DNA of 64,000 bases from Symsagittifera roscoffensis (taxonomy: Eukaryota > Xenacoelomorpha > Acoela > Convolutidae), in the NCBI RefSeq assembly GCF_963678635.1, contig NC_087067.1, forward strand, positions 55,488,456-55,552,455, given 5' to 3'. This document shows, in pieces, positions 11,301 to 20,197 of the stretch (its first letter is position 1; every line of letters starts with the position of its first letter). Under the pieces are notes generated by a model. That model saw only the letters and a list, made by a program, of their open reading frames with translations. It did not search any database and was not told the DNA's origin. Both the position numbers and the translations under genes were made by a program.

Positions 11301-14300
11301 CATTTCGTCTTTTGTTTGTGATTGCATAAAAACATCGTCTAAATAGGTGATTGCGTTTTTCTTGAGTATTAGTGGTCTAAAAATTTTGCTCATAAAGGCT
11401 GAAAATGCTGCTGGTCCTATGGATATTCCATAGAATAAGCGGTTGAATTCATATTGTTGGTTTCCGATAACAAATTGTGTTAAACGTCGTGATTGTTCAT
11501 CTAGTGGCATTTGATTGTATGCACTATTCATGTCGGCGGTTGTGAAGTATTTGCCGTTTATTTTTGTTAAAATAACTTGTATTGGTTCAATGGGCCAATT
11601 ACATTTTGATTCATCTATGAGTGAATTGAGGTATCTAGCATCGAGAACGATTTTTAACGATTCTCCTTTAGCTAGAATGATAACGGGGTTGATGAATGTG
11701 TTGCCTTTTGGTTGTTCTTCTTTATTAACCGGTGATATAATGTTGTATTGCTCTAAAATATCGAGTAATCTGTTTACTTTATCATGTAAGTGAATTGGTA
11801 CTTTACTTGCTCTTTGTTTTTTGAAAACTGCGTCTGGTTTTAATGGGAGATGTAGTGATGAACTGATTTTGCCAACATCGAATTTTGATGTTGCATAGAC
11901 TGATGAATATTGAATTAGCTGTTTGGCTAACTTTTCAAATTCGTCTTGTGTTATTTGTGAATGTTGGAAATTAAACATTGTTAAAAATTTCTGTTGGTCC
12001 TCTGTGTAGTTACTGATGTTGAATGTAGGTTTGAAATATGGAGTTTTTGTGAAATAATCCGTATTTCTGTTTTCGTTACTTATTATATTATTTATAGATA
12101 ATTCTTCATTAAGAATTGTAGATTGGCAAATATCTAGTAATTGGAGTATATTATTTACGCGATAGGCTTTTTCGTGTATTGGTGATATTGTTGCGTTGGT
12201 TTCACAATATCCTAAAAGTCCTAATGGTAATGTTACTTGGTAAGGTGTGTTGTTATAGACATGTAAGGAGATGATATCTGAATTCGAATTTTTCAAATAT
12301 TTTATTGAAGAGATTGTGATTTTGAAAAATTTATGAATCGGTTTGAATTCAAAATCTGACATATAAAATTTTTGTTTGTTTTGTGCTTTATCATATTGGT
12401 GAACTTGTTTGATTGAAAAATTATAGATGTTTCCTGATAGTGGTTTCAGGTGTTTTCTTTGTTGGTTAAATATCGGATAAAATTTTGAAAAGAATGGTGG
12501 TTGTTTATTCAATCTTTGAAAAAATGTTAAGGATGTTTCTTTTGTTTTTGTATATTTATCTTTGATTAATATTTTACTATTTAGTATGTTAATTGTTGGT
12601 ATATACTTTGAAATAAATGGTATTCCAATGATATTATATTTAATATCGGTGATATGGAATATTTGTTTAAATGGTTTATTTAAAATTTTACTTTGTTCCA
12701 TTGTTCTGGTAGGGAGGAGAAATAATTGGATTTTTCCGTAGTTTATCAATGTTGATCCTTGTGCTGTCGCTAGTTTGCTGGAGGTTTCAAGAGGTGTTAG
12801 CTTTGGGTGTAAGATTTTTATTTCATTCCATGTGGGAATGTTTATTATGTTTGATTCTGCTCCTGAATCAATTAAAAAATCTATTTCAAGGTCTGGTGGT
12901 TGAAATTCTTTATTTCTTGGGCTTTCTAAGAGAAATGGTATTGTCCAAATTTTTTCTTTGGGTTGTTCTTTTTGTATATTTTGATAAATGTGGTTTGTAT
13001 TCAAGCATTTTGTTTTGGTATTTTTATTGGTTTGATTTGTAGTGTTTATCTCATTTGTTTCTTGCGTCGTTGGTGTGGAATTTATGGGTGTAGTGTAATG
13101 ATTTTGAAGAATTTGTGATTGATTTTCATATATATGTGATGGAAAGGGTTGTTCATATATGACAGATTCATAGTCATTTTCGACTTTTATCATATTGATA
13201 TCAAGAGTGTTTTCAGTATCACTTTCTGAATCTGATGATGTACAGTTTATTTGATTGAGTTGTAACGTATCAGTTACTGTGTCATCAATACCTGGAGGGT
13301 CTGATGTTGTTTCTGGGTTAGCTTGTACTTGATTGATTTGTCTTTGATGTTTAGGTGTACTGCTTCTGTGACGATTATTAGAGTTATTGTAGTGATTATT
13401 ATTTCGGTGTGGTGATTGGGAATAATTTCGATAGCGATTATTATAACTTGGGTGTCGGTTTTGTGAATTATTTCGCGATCTGTTTTGGTAATTATTGTTT
13501 GGTCTGTTATAGTTCGATCTATTATATGAGTTATTCCTTGATCGGTTGTTCGGGTAATTCTGGTTTCGGTTGTTTGAATAACTTCTGTTTCGATTATAGG
13601 AGTAGTTTCTATTCCTATTGTATGATGAATTTCGTGATTGGTTGTTTGGATAATAGTTATTTCTTGATTGAGAATTAGATCTAGAAACAAATCGTTGTGT
13701 ATTTGAATTTGATCTGGAGTAGTTATTTCGACTATTCGGTCTATTGTAGTGATTTTGTGATGAATTATACGTGTTTCTTCGTTCTGGTGATCTTCCTCTA
13801 TAACTTGAGTTATATGGAGATTGATTTCTTGTATAGCTTGTATTGTTTGGGAGTGGTTTTCCTGAACTGTTGTTGCTGTATACATTTTTGTTTGGTAGGT
13901 TTTGATCTTTTTTCATGTATTGATAAAATGATTTATTTGGTTCTTTGTATTTTTGAGGTTTATTTTGACTATCTTGTTGTTTTTGTCTACATTCGGAAAT
14001 ACTATGTCCGTATCGTCGGCAATAATTACACCATTTTTTGAAAGATGGTTTGCCTTTAAAGTTCGGGTTCTTTTCGTAAATATTGAGTATTTCAGTGATT
14101 TTTTCAACGAGATCTGTTTCTGATTCTTGTATATTATTAATATTAGTGGGAGTCGTTTCAATTTTGTTAACGTATTGTAATTTCAGATTTTCCGTTTCTT
14201 CTAATTTCATTGTGATTTCTGCTTGTTCTAGTTTGTCTACTAGTTTTCTAAAATCTAAATCGGGTTCTCGAATTGAAGAAGGATGTGATGCTCTCTTTTT

Positions 14301-16553
14301 TATTGCTATTTTCCTTAATTGTGGTGTTAAGGTCATCATTAAGATTTCTGTCATCTTAGTGTTTTTATAGTCATGTGTATTTAGTGAATATGCTTTTCGA
14401 ACTAGTGTTTCGATTCTTACTGCTATTTGCTTGATGGTTTCGTTTGGTAATCTGCGAATTTCATTACATAAAACTCTTTGTTGTTGTTTGTTTCTTTCGG
14501 AGTCAAACATTTTTGAAAATTCTTGTGTAAATCTTTTCCAGTTTGATTTTATTTCTTGAGGTAGTACTGAAAACCATTTTTGGGCTGCGCCATCTAAGGT
14601 TGTTTGTATCAACGCTGTGCGTCGATGTATCCAGTTTTGATGTAGTGGCGTGTTAATTGGTTCAGGTCCAATATTTAAAATTAAATTTGCTGTTACTGCA
14701 TTTAAGTAATCTTCTACAGAGTATTCAGGGTCTGTTCCTGTGAAAACCATTAAGGGTTTATTTGATGTTATTGATGATCCACCCATAAGGTATGGATTCA
14801 TTGTCATTTGTAATGATTCAGCTGCATTTGGCATTTGAGAAAAATTTGAAAGTTGGTTTCTTGTTATTTCATGTTGTTGAAGATAATACGGGAGTGGTAT
14901 TTCATTTTGCATTTGTGATGGTTGATACGAGTGTGTAGTCATTGGATTTTGTTGTTGAATTGGTTGAAAAGATTGTATATTAATTGGATTTGGTTGTTGA
15001 ATTGGTTGTTGATATTGTGCATCTATTGATTGTGGAGAAAAATTTATATGGTTTGTACGTGTTTTCTGTATTCCTTGTCTACGATATTCTTGAGTATTTG
15101 GTGCAAATATATCTGGTTGTAAGAAATCTTCATCTGAGGATAAATAATCCATTTGATAAGATGTTTGTTTTTTATTTTTATTTTGTTGAAAAAATGGGTA
15201 ATTTTCACTGCGATCCTGTGGAGGATTTGGTTGAAAATTTGTGGAATTATATTGGGCCGTTGGGTTATCCCAGTTTCGAGGTTTTGTATATTGATTAAAA
15301 TTTCTTTGTGGTTTATAATTTGTTTTTGATGGATGTGTATAATTATAATTATGGTCTGCAAAGTTGTTTCTAGTGAATGTTTTGCGTGTTTTTGATGGTA
15401 TTGTCATGGGTTTGTATGTTTGGTAATCCATATGTGAATATTTAGGGGCAACCGAAGGTTTAACGGTTGATTGTAAGGTTACCTGTGTTTGTGAAGGATT
15501 TGTATTTCTTGGTGTTGTTAAATTTGGGCGTATTGGTGAAATACTTTGTTGTGTAGTTGTTGTGTGTACAATTTCTTCATTTATGAAGTGTGATGGTGTC
15601 TGTATATCTTGTTGAGTAAGATTCCTAGTTCCATTGAGGTTTTCATTGTGTATGACTGTAGAGTTTAAACTATTATTTTGTGTATCGGGTAAAAATGTAT
15701 TATAGTTTAATGGTGTTGCATCAATTGTTAATGGTATTACTCTTACATAATCTCTTATGTAAGATATTGTACCTATTGCTTGACTTGAGATTGATTGTGG
15801 AAAGTTTATAAATACGGGATGAGACCATTCGGGGTCCCAAACATAATCTGATTGTTCTGTGATAGCTGTATCATCGTTCGAGTTTTGGGGTCTAAAATTT
15901 TTTCTTGCTTGTGCAATTAAATCAATATTGTGTGTAAAATAATCTATTATGAACCATGCTAAAATTTTTTGTAAATCGTGTTTGGTATGTTGTGAAACGT
16001 CGTCTTTCGTGAAATTTTCTTTAATGATGTTTAAATAACTAGAGAGTAGTGTGATTTCATGTCGTACTCTTAAATGTTTAGATGTTTCTGTCGGTGAGAC
16101 ATTTGTTAATGGGAGTTCATTTTCTAATATCGAAATATAACTATATATTAGTGCGAAAACTTCATTGGTGAAAATGGAGTTTGCTCTTTGTGAGTTATGG
16201 TATTGTATGCTTTTTATATATTCTGAAAAAACTTTTGAAAATTCTAAATCAAGGTCGTCTGTTTGAATAGTGTATGTTCTATTATTATGGTTTGGGGAAG
16301 TGAATTCTATAGAGTAGATTCCATATTGTTGTGTTATGTTGCATATATCTTTTAGATAGTGATCTATGATTTGTCTTTTGATTTTTACATCAGGGAACTC
16401 TGTTTTACATGGACTGATTCCGGGTTCAAATAAATTTACGAGTAAATTTTGACAAAATATGTGTTGTCCTCTATCAGTATCTGCATCTACTATAAAAGGA
16501 AAGATTTCATCATCATCTGGAGTTTCGTCACCTGGGGTGTGCGTTGAACTCAT
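8331..16553 (-). CDS. Gag-Pol polyprotein, Ty3/gypsy type, 2740 aa, intact
   Basis: A single uninterrupted ORF. Residues 1-280 are an acidic, apparently folded region I do not recognise, followed by a Q/N/P-rich linker. A retrotransposon Gag capsid-like domain spans about 600-790. A CCHC zinc knuckle (CNYCRRYGHSISEC) lies near 832-846 and is followed by a long Asn/Ser/Arg/Tyr-rich basic tract (about 880-1070). The protease motif LIDSGAES is near 1229. Reverse transcriptase follows, with TADMNSAYNQMPL and the catalytic YLDD near 1737. RNase H begins at CDASNFGIGAALL (about 1883) and ends near LPDTLSR. Integrase has the HHCC zinc region (near 2270), then FDTKGP (about 2320), TDNGTEF (about 2380) and VEGMNRS (about 2417) carrying D, D and E, and a GPY/F-like module KGPYQI (about 2593). 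No chromodomain is seen. All catalytic residues are present, so the protein looks functional. Confidence 0.95.
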   Translation of the reverse strand: MSSTHTPGDETPDDDEIFPFIVDADTDRGQHIFCQNLLVNLFEPGISPCKTEFPDVKIKRQIIDHYLKDICNITQQYGIYSIEFTSPNHNNRTYTIQTDDLDLEFSKVFSEYIKSIQYHNSQRANSIFTNEVFALIYSYISILENELPLTNVSPTETSKHLRVRHEITLLSSYLNIIKENFTKDDVSQHTKHDLQKILAWFIIDYFTHNIDLIAQARKNFRPQNSNDDTAITEQSDYVWDPEWSHPVFINFPQSISSQAIGTISYIRDYVRVIPLTIDATPLNYNTFLPDTQNNSLNSTVIHNENLNGTRNLTQQDIQTPSHFINEEIVHTTTTQQSISPIRPNLTTPRNTNPSQTQVTLQSTVKPSVAPKYSHMDYQTYKPMTIPSKTRKTFTRNNFADHNYNYTHPSKTNYKPQRNFNQYTKPRNWDNPTAQYNSTNFQPNPPQDRSENYPFFQQNKNKKQTSYQMDYLSSDEDFLQPDIFAPNTQEYRRQGIQKTRTNHINFSPQSIDAQYQQPIQQPNPINIQSFQPIQQQNPMTTHSYQPSQMQNEIPLPYYLQQHEITRNQLSNFSQMPNAAESLQMTMNPYLMGGSSITSNKPLMVFTGTDPEYSVEDYLNAVTANLILNIGPEPINTPLHQNWIHRRTALIQTTLDGAAQKWFSVLPQEIKSNWKRFTQEFSKMFDSERNKQQQRVLCNEIRRLPNETIKQIAVRIETLVRKAYSLNTHDYKNTKMTEILMMTLTPQLRKIAIKKRASHPSSIREPDLDFRKLVDKLEQAEITMKLEETENLKLQYVNKIETTPTNINNIQESETDLVEKITEILNIYEKNPNFKGKPSFKKWCNYCRRYGHSISECRQKQQDSQNKPQKYKEPNKSFYQYMKKDQNLPNKNVYSNNSSGKPLPNNTSYTRNQSPYNSSYRGRSPERRNTYNSSQNHYNRPNSRNNYSRSNSNTQRFVSRSNSQSRNNYYPNNQSRNSSYNRNRNYSYNRNRSYSNNRNQNYPNNRSRNNSYNRSNYNRPNNNYQNRSRNNSQNRHPSYNNRYRNYSQSPHRNNNHYNNSNNRHRSSTPKHQRQINQVQANPETTSDPPGIDDTVTDTLQLNQINCTSSDSESDTENTLDINMIKVENDYESVIYEQPFPSHIYENQSQILQNHYTTPINSTPTTQETNEINTTNQTNKNTKTKCLNTNHIYQNIQKEQPKEKIWTIPFLLESPRNKEFQPPDLEIDFLIDSGAESNIINIPTWNEIKILHPKLTPLETSSKLATAQGSTLINYGKIQLFLLPTRTMEQSKILNKPFKQIFHITDIKYNIIGIPFISKYIPTINILNSKILIKDKYTKTKETSLTFFQRLNKQPPFFSKFYPIFNQQRKHLKPLSGNIYNFSIKQVHQYDKAQNKQKFYMSDFEFKPIHKFFKITISSIKYLKNSNSDIISLHVYNNTPYQVTLPLGLLGYCETNATISPIHEKAYRVNNILQLLDICQSTILNEELSINNIISNENRNTDYFTKTPYFKPTFNISNYTEDQQKFLTMFNFQHSQITQDEFEKLAKQLIQYSSVYATSKFDVGKISSSLHLPLKPDAVFKKQRASKVPIHLHDKVNRLLDILEQYNIISPVNKEEQPKGNTFINPVIILAKGESLKIVLDARYLNSLIDESKCNWPIEPIQVILTKINGKYFTTADMNSAYNQMPLDEQSRRLTQFVIGNQQYEFNRLFYGISIGPAAFSAFMSKIFRPLILKKNAITYLDDVFMQSQTKDEMFKVLETYHQILQNENLKAAPDKSHFFLTRVKFLGHNIERKTITPLKSRIDAIQKLQPPTNKKKIQEFLGMLNFLSKYVYKMQLYLRPFYNILRQQNNFEWNTEHQTRFEEIKKLLTEQISNTIPDPDQPFYAMCDASNFGIGAALLQSHNGTNKMNLISANSRLFTQAELRLSTLMRECTAIIYTLTEYEFLILGSKHPTVLFTDHKPIIFLFTQKSNPNHRVYRFQLILMKFPNLHIVWTAGKNLALPDTLSRNTPPELLTRKTTVEIPKNIKFYLAENETSPRLECKYAVKTDIEQSQINNLQHFPLYLDCQNNHYEVDLLGTSTFKPIPYSQWIKNNTQQKRTKQHLPKKDHFPLIEKEDLTDKINLSGPQTNDSKYTINQVFDLHDPLDTIPLSKLEIENIFLPPTETITISTLKQYQNLDPVIRQLKSWHKYKTKPIKADSTILGNKTLLRYFRKFNNTTINENTDLLEYNLNESTVPCLPISMILIAFNISHTQNIKGHSGSEKTYSNFIQNFYFPNAPIWIKVLCNDCIVCQLNKPYPNQKQIAQKQDFKGQSLYFNHRISFDTKGPISPSSEGNSYIMVIVDAFTHYVALNPVPHCNAYYAYTTLYEHWIAKFGLPEILVTDNGTEFINNEIITLCHLYNIKHKPRTSHAPWTNGLVEGMNRSLQEYLRCIINGNDTKYTEWSADVKLFPLAYNSQITTTLGMSPYEMVFNQKPRKPIMFTANSHKNAQGYCQPNKDSICYNLPLHTHDEDHFHHPQILKLASGTHTEWILNRDKKHNEIYQKITKKLLQRQNINEQINSRFTPASDLKIGTFVLIPNFNTQKGISKKLQPLRKGPYQIIAKPTDVTYKIIDSNKKEIVQHRNNLLPYYPKEYALRELTQLYSFTGLKIIQNEPHLKNTEQNDNPTENQNTKPIATKNNTQNHKESPKQRKNRKMTEQIIPQEEIDKSEHRKTTRLRNQPRKNYKMFIPQSKILKKVEFKK

Positions 16554-16995
16554 TTTTTCGTTCGATGACTGTTAATATGTAATTATTAATGTGTCGAATT
16601 GGTTGATTCCAGTTGTATAGATGTACTGGTTTGTGTTTATACTGCTTTTTTATTCTTCTTTTTCCTCTTTGTGATGAATTTGAAGTTGTTTCTGAGTCAG
16701 AAAAATATAATTGATCGTGTTGTGGGTAATTTTTATCTATTGATTCTTTTAGTTTGTAGAGTTCGTCTAAACTGTTGGTTTCTGATTCTGAAAATGCGTT
16801 TCGATTTTTTGAAAATCTTTTTCGTGTTATTTGTCTTTGTTTAGTGATTATTTTTCTCTTTAGTGTTTGTCGTTTTGTTCGAATGTATCCAACTGTTTGT
16901 GTATGAGGTGTGATTACAAGGTCGTATTTTTTGTTATCTATTTCACAATTGTGTAAAACGATTGTTTGTTTATTCCCTAGGTTTTTAAATGACAT
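16528..16995 (-). CDS. Retroelement ORF1, 155-aa basic protein of unknown function
   Basis: The ORF begins MSFKNLGNKQTIVLHNCEID. A Lys/Arg-rich middle segment (about residues 38-66, including KRKIITKQRQITRKRFSKNR) is followed by a Ser/Asp/Glu-rich stretch (residues about 67-110) and a second basic patch. No zinc knuckle or known domain is seen. It overlaps the start of Gag-Pol by 26 nt: the Gag-Pol ATG (16551-16553) lies inside the last codons of ORF1, in the +1 frame. Gag-Pol could be reached by reinitiation, leaky scanning, or a +1 shift near a run of six A. The charge suggests nucleic-acid binding, which is inference only. Confidence 0.6.
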   Translation of the reverse strand: MSFKNLGNKQTIVLHNCEIDNKKYDLVITPHTQTVGYIRTKRQTLKRKIITKQRQITRKRFSKNRNAFSESETNSLDELYKLKESIDKNYPQHDQLYFSDSETTSNSSQRGKRRIKKQYKHKPVHLYNWNQPIRHINNYILTVIERKNEFNAHPR

Positions 16996-16999
16996 AAGG

Positions 17000-17925
17000 T
17001 TTAGGATGACGGGTGCAAAAGGTTGTTAAATGATTTCTATTTTCCTAAACTGTTAGTTCTTACGATTTTTTGGTTAGCTTAACCTGGGTCTATTTGTTTA
17101 GGGTTGGAGAGAAAAGTATATCGATTCCGAAGAATGATTTTTACTTTCTCGTGACTAGTATAAGCTAAGGTGTTAACTTACTTAATCTTACTTAGGGGTA
17201 GTGATTGTGTTCAAGGGTTGGAGAATAGTAAATCGATCCACAAGGTTCAGGTATAATTAGAACGCGAGTAGTTCGTTAGATACTATTTTAAACTTACTAA
17301 GTCTAAGATTTATCCTGGGTCTGGTAAGAGGGGGGATCAAGTGAAGGATGAATAACCGAAGTTCTTCACTGTTTATCCTAATTTGAATGATTAGTTTTGT
17401 TTAAAAATTTCTATTAGTCTTGGGTCTTTAGAAAGGGTTGGGTAGTGAATCGACGTTTGAGGTCGTTAGACACTAATTAAGTGGGTGGGGGAGAACAAAA
17501 TTGTTCTGTTTGATCCAAGGATAAGCCTTGATGATCAAATTTAAAATGTAATGAAGTAGAAAATGATTTAAGATCCAAGGATAAGCCTTGATGATCTGGT
17601 TTTAAAATTAAGTGACTTTAAGTTTTAATGAGGTTTTAAATTTGTGTAAAGGAAAGATTTAGTATTTTATGATATTAGTGAGTTGATGATTGCTGTTATG
17701 TTTTAGGTGATGAAGCTGGAACAACAGGATGATTTATGATTACTAACCATTTATTGTCATGCTACTAATTTTTATTTTTATTTTCCAATAAATATTTTTC
17801 AAACATGTTTTGTATAATACTGCAGAATTTTAGGAAAACGATCTTAGATCTTTTTATCAATCGTTATTGTATAATATTAATTTTGTTTAGCGCCTGAAAT
17901 GATTTTGAAGATTTACTTCAAGGTT
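17000..17925 (-). other. Retroelement leader with repeats and stem-loops
   Basis: This non-coding leader contains two identical 25-base units (17512-17536 and 17572-17596) with core GATCCAAGGATAAGCCTTG. Each can fold, because AAGG pairs with CCTT and GATC with GATC. A palindrome GAACAAAATTGTTC lies at about 17492-17505. Between 17098 and 17500 are three degenerate repeats with the core GGGTTGG followed by a TCGAT/TCGAC element. The position between primer-binding site and gag is where LTR elements carry dimerisation and packaging signals, so that is the likely role, by inference. Confidence 0.5.
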
Positions 17926-18159
17926 TTATGTTTGCAAATGGAAATCTAAATTCATTGCAAGTAGTATTCGAAATATAAAAGTTTGTTCTGGCTTTTGCCG
18001 AACTATCATGTAACTATACGGCAAGTTTCTACTTTGTCGTATGTCGTCTTTGGTTCGATGTCTTCTTCCAATTCCGGGTAGTTCTATTATGGTTCGGAAT
18101 ATTGGCTCGGATCTATTGAGTCGGAGAGACATTTCAATTAAATTATTGTCGTATAACAT
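17926..18159 (-). CDS. Small leader ORF, 77 codons, unknown
   Basis: This is the first sizeable ORF after the primer-binding site. It encodes MLYDNNLIEMSLRLNRSEPI and continues with a basic, moderately hydrophobic sequence. No family is recognised. It could be an upstream ORF that modulates ribosome access to ORF1, or chance. The rest of the leader is AT-rich without long frames. Confidence 0.25.
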   Translation of the reverse strand: MLYDNNLIEMSLRLNRSEPIFRTIIELPGIGRRHRTKDDIRQSRNLPYSYMIVRQKPEQTFIFRILLAMNLDFHLQT

Positions 18160-18225
18160 TTTGTAAATGTTTTTGTCTAATTTCTAATCTAATTTTGGTT
18201 AATTCTAATCTAATAAGGTCTTGTT

Positions 18226-18245
18226 CGAGACTTATGGTCGCACCA
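18226..18245 (-). other. Primer-binding site of copy 1
   Basis: Two bases inside the 5' LTR the minus strand reads TGGTGCGACCATAAG. It begins with TGG, complementary to a tRNA CCA end, as expected for priming of minus-strand DNA synthesis. The matching tRNA would end GGTCGCACCA. I could not assign the tRNA, because the spacing does not parse neatly against tRNAs I know. Confidence 0.65.
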
Positions 18246-18247
18246 GA

Positions 18248-18655
18248 TGAGTTAGGACTGGAGTGTAACTCATAGAGTAATTTCGGATAGGGTACACCGT
18301 CTGCTCGTCACGCTATCTTATTTTCGGCCGGATAGATTCGTGCAACTTCTTAGTCTAATACCGATCCTAATCTTACTCTTATACTATCTAGTCTCAGGTT
18401 GTTTAACTAGTCTCTGCTAGGCTCAATAGATCTAGGGTATACTGGTTTATTGCGGCTGCTGAAGTGCTCGGGAGAGTCCAACTAATTTCTAAGTTAAATT
18501 CAAATCTCTCTGGTGCTGAAATTACAAGTAACTTCAGCACTTACAAATAAGTGGGTTGTTAGTTAGATGGATCATGATTGGTTAATATTAAATACTTTAC
18601 ATTGGTAAAACATTTAATTTATCCAATCATAAAATATAGTTTAGATCAGGTTCCA
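18248..18655 (-). repeat. 5' LTR of copy 1
   Basis: In sense (minus) orientation it begins TGGAACCTGATC and ends CCTAACTCA. A TATA-like stretch (CTATATTTTATG) lies 16 bases into the LTR, inverted CCAAT-like motifs follow, and an AATAAA lies at 18446-18451. A near-perfect stem with arms GTGCTGAAATTAC spans 18513-18540. The sequence matches the 3' LTR. Confidence 0.95.
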
Positions 18656-18975
18656 GTGTGTTACTGCATATGAGTGCTGTTTAAATTGTGTGCTTGTGCT
18701 TATGAGTATGCAGTAACACACTTCAAAAAACCCTGAATTATTGCATACGTTGATTCAACTGGAGTTTAGCGTTACTTTGGTTTAAAACTCATTGGGCGAA
18801 CCCCTAACCTCTGGGACAATAAAACTAAAAAATTGCTTAATCGTAACAACAATTTAATTTTTTGGTGCTATTAATAATTTGAGTTATTGGTTGCTACTCT
18901 GTTGTGGGCTATTTGGTGGCTACTTCAGTGGATGTAGAGACACCTCGTTTTTCCCATATTCTGACTGTGTATTTC

Positions 18976-19433
18976 CAAATTGGCACCACACAATAGGCAG
19001 ATAGGGGTGGGGTCTCCTTTTTGTTTTCAAATGAACAATTGGATAATCGAATGAAAGCAAATTATGAATGGACGCACAATCTAATCGGCCTATAGTTGTT
19101 GTTGTTGTTGTTCTGTTAAAGACACAGTTGAAAGAGAGCATAAAAAGCAGAGATGGAAGAAAAATACAACAGAGACGCCGCCCTCCATCTCTCATCTTCC
19201 TTCCCCCCCCCCCCCCCCTCACAGCTGACCCAAAACAGAATAGAAAAGATAATCGTTGCCTCTGCTCCTTTTTGGGGCTGCTGCTTTTGGTAGAATGCGA
19301 CTTGTTCTTGTATTGGAGAAATTAATTGTGAGATGTCAAACAGGTTCGCCATACTAAATGGCTATTGACTGAACGCTGTTTGATGGGTTTATTCGAGGCA
19401 ATTATTTGAGGCAGGACTGAACACTGACCGAGG
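18976..19433. other. Intron 2 sequence between insertions
   Basis: Unique-looking intron DNA with a run of about 16 C near 19204. Short open frames on both strands are low-complexity and not credible genes. Confidence 0.5.
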
Positions 19434-20197
19434 CAGGGGCGGATTTAGGAACTTCTCAGCGGGGGGGATTTTCAAAAAAACTTTCGAAAATTTTGTCGAT
19501 TTTTTTCAAATTTTGTTATTGACTAAATTGATTTTTCGAGGTCTCCCAAAGCACTAAAAAACCCTGTTTTGTCCAAAACGTCTACACTGCTTTTTCGGGC
19601 ACTTTTTGGAAAACTTTGAAAAATCCGGTTTTTTTGGCTTTCCTCTAAAGTTAGAAAATATGGGCGCCAATACGGAATGACGGAAAGCAACAACCCGGTG
19701 ACATCATTTGGTTAACCATCAGAAATCCTATTTTTTGACTCCTTAACTGTTTTCCTACCACATGCTGTTTGCGTGTTTCTCAATATGGTCCACGTAATCC
19801 TATGGTAACCAGCGGAGTTAGGGGGGAGCGACTCGACTTCCTGCCGACTCAGGTCCCCTGTTGTACGATTTTGAGATATCTATTTTCGGCTGATTTTCCC
19901 TTAAATTTTTTTAAAGGCGCCTTTGGCGCCAACATATTCTAATTTTGAGGAGAAGCGCTCGCCAAAAAAACGCAATTTATAGTCATACTATAGCAAACAG
20001 TGCCTAAAAACGCCTTTTTTGGTCTGTTTCTTCGAACATTTAGCTTCGGCGCAGAAAATTTGGTAACAATAGGAGCTTTTCAACGATTTGGGAGAGCTCA
20101 CAAAATCAGATTAGTCGACATAAAAAAATATGTCGACAAACTTTCTGAATTTTTTTTGAAAATCCGCGCCCTCGAGAAAATCCTAGATCCGCTAGTA
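19434..20197. mobile_element. hAT-type MITE copies, head to head
   Basis: The left end reads CAGGGGCGGATTTAGGA and the right end, reversed, reads GCGGATCTAGGATTTTCTC. Both match the ends of the well-defined MITE at 40718-41139. Inside, a forward partial copy meets an inverted copy, with GGCGCCTTTGGCGCC and a 24-base palindrome around ATGTCGAC in the inverted half. A 36-base segment in the centre (about 19746-19786) also occurs at about 3993-4030. There is no transposase. Confidence 0.65.

Larger units (their letters stand above)
4287..18655 (-). mobile_element. Ty3/gypsy-type LTR retrotransposon, 14,369 bp, complete and young (copy 1)
   Basis: Two 408-bp LTRs beginning TG and ending CA flank the element, and they read as identical base for base. 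A 4-bp target duplication GTGT lies outside both LTRs (4283-4286 and 18656-18659). In minus-strand order it holds: 5' LTR, primer-binding site, 1.2-kb leader, basic ORF1, Gag-Pol of 2740 codons, a short non-coding stretch, two membrane ORFs, a Met-less P/S/T-rich frame, a conserved accessory C-terminal domain, a 1.6-kb 3' region, and the 3' LTR. The order protease, RT, RNase H, integrase with a GPY/F-like module places it in Ty3/gypsy. It sits inside intron 2 of the MFS gene in the same orientation as the gene. Intact pol and identical LTRs imply very recent insertion. Confidence 0.93.
4035..18969. mobile_element. Palindromic TIR element (MITE-like, about 565 bp), split by an LTR retrotransposon
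   Basis: Bases 4035-4286 are the reverse complement of the far side (about 18718-18969), with only a few mismatches. The arms start CACAGTCAGA and are flanked by TA on both sides (4033-4034 and 18970-18971), which fits a TA target duplication of the Tc1/mariner type. The right arm continues through a perfect inner palindrome (GTGTTACTGCATA and its complement, about 18656-18720). Removing the 14.4-kb LTR element and one GTGT copy restores a continuous palindrome, so the MITE was there first. No transposase is present, so it is non-autonomous. Confidence 0.8.

Noticed and set aside
13274-13885. 203-codon minus frame inside gag-pol
   Set aside because: It is the alternate frame of the Asn/Ser/Arg-rich tract of Gag-Pol, an Ile/Thr-rich translation of biased codons.
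16528-16560. -1 frameshift at the ORF1/Gag-Pol overlap
   Set aside because: A -1 shift at the A run meets TGA at once. Only +1 shifting or reinitiation would reach Gag-Pol.
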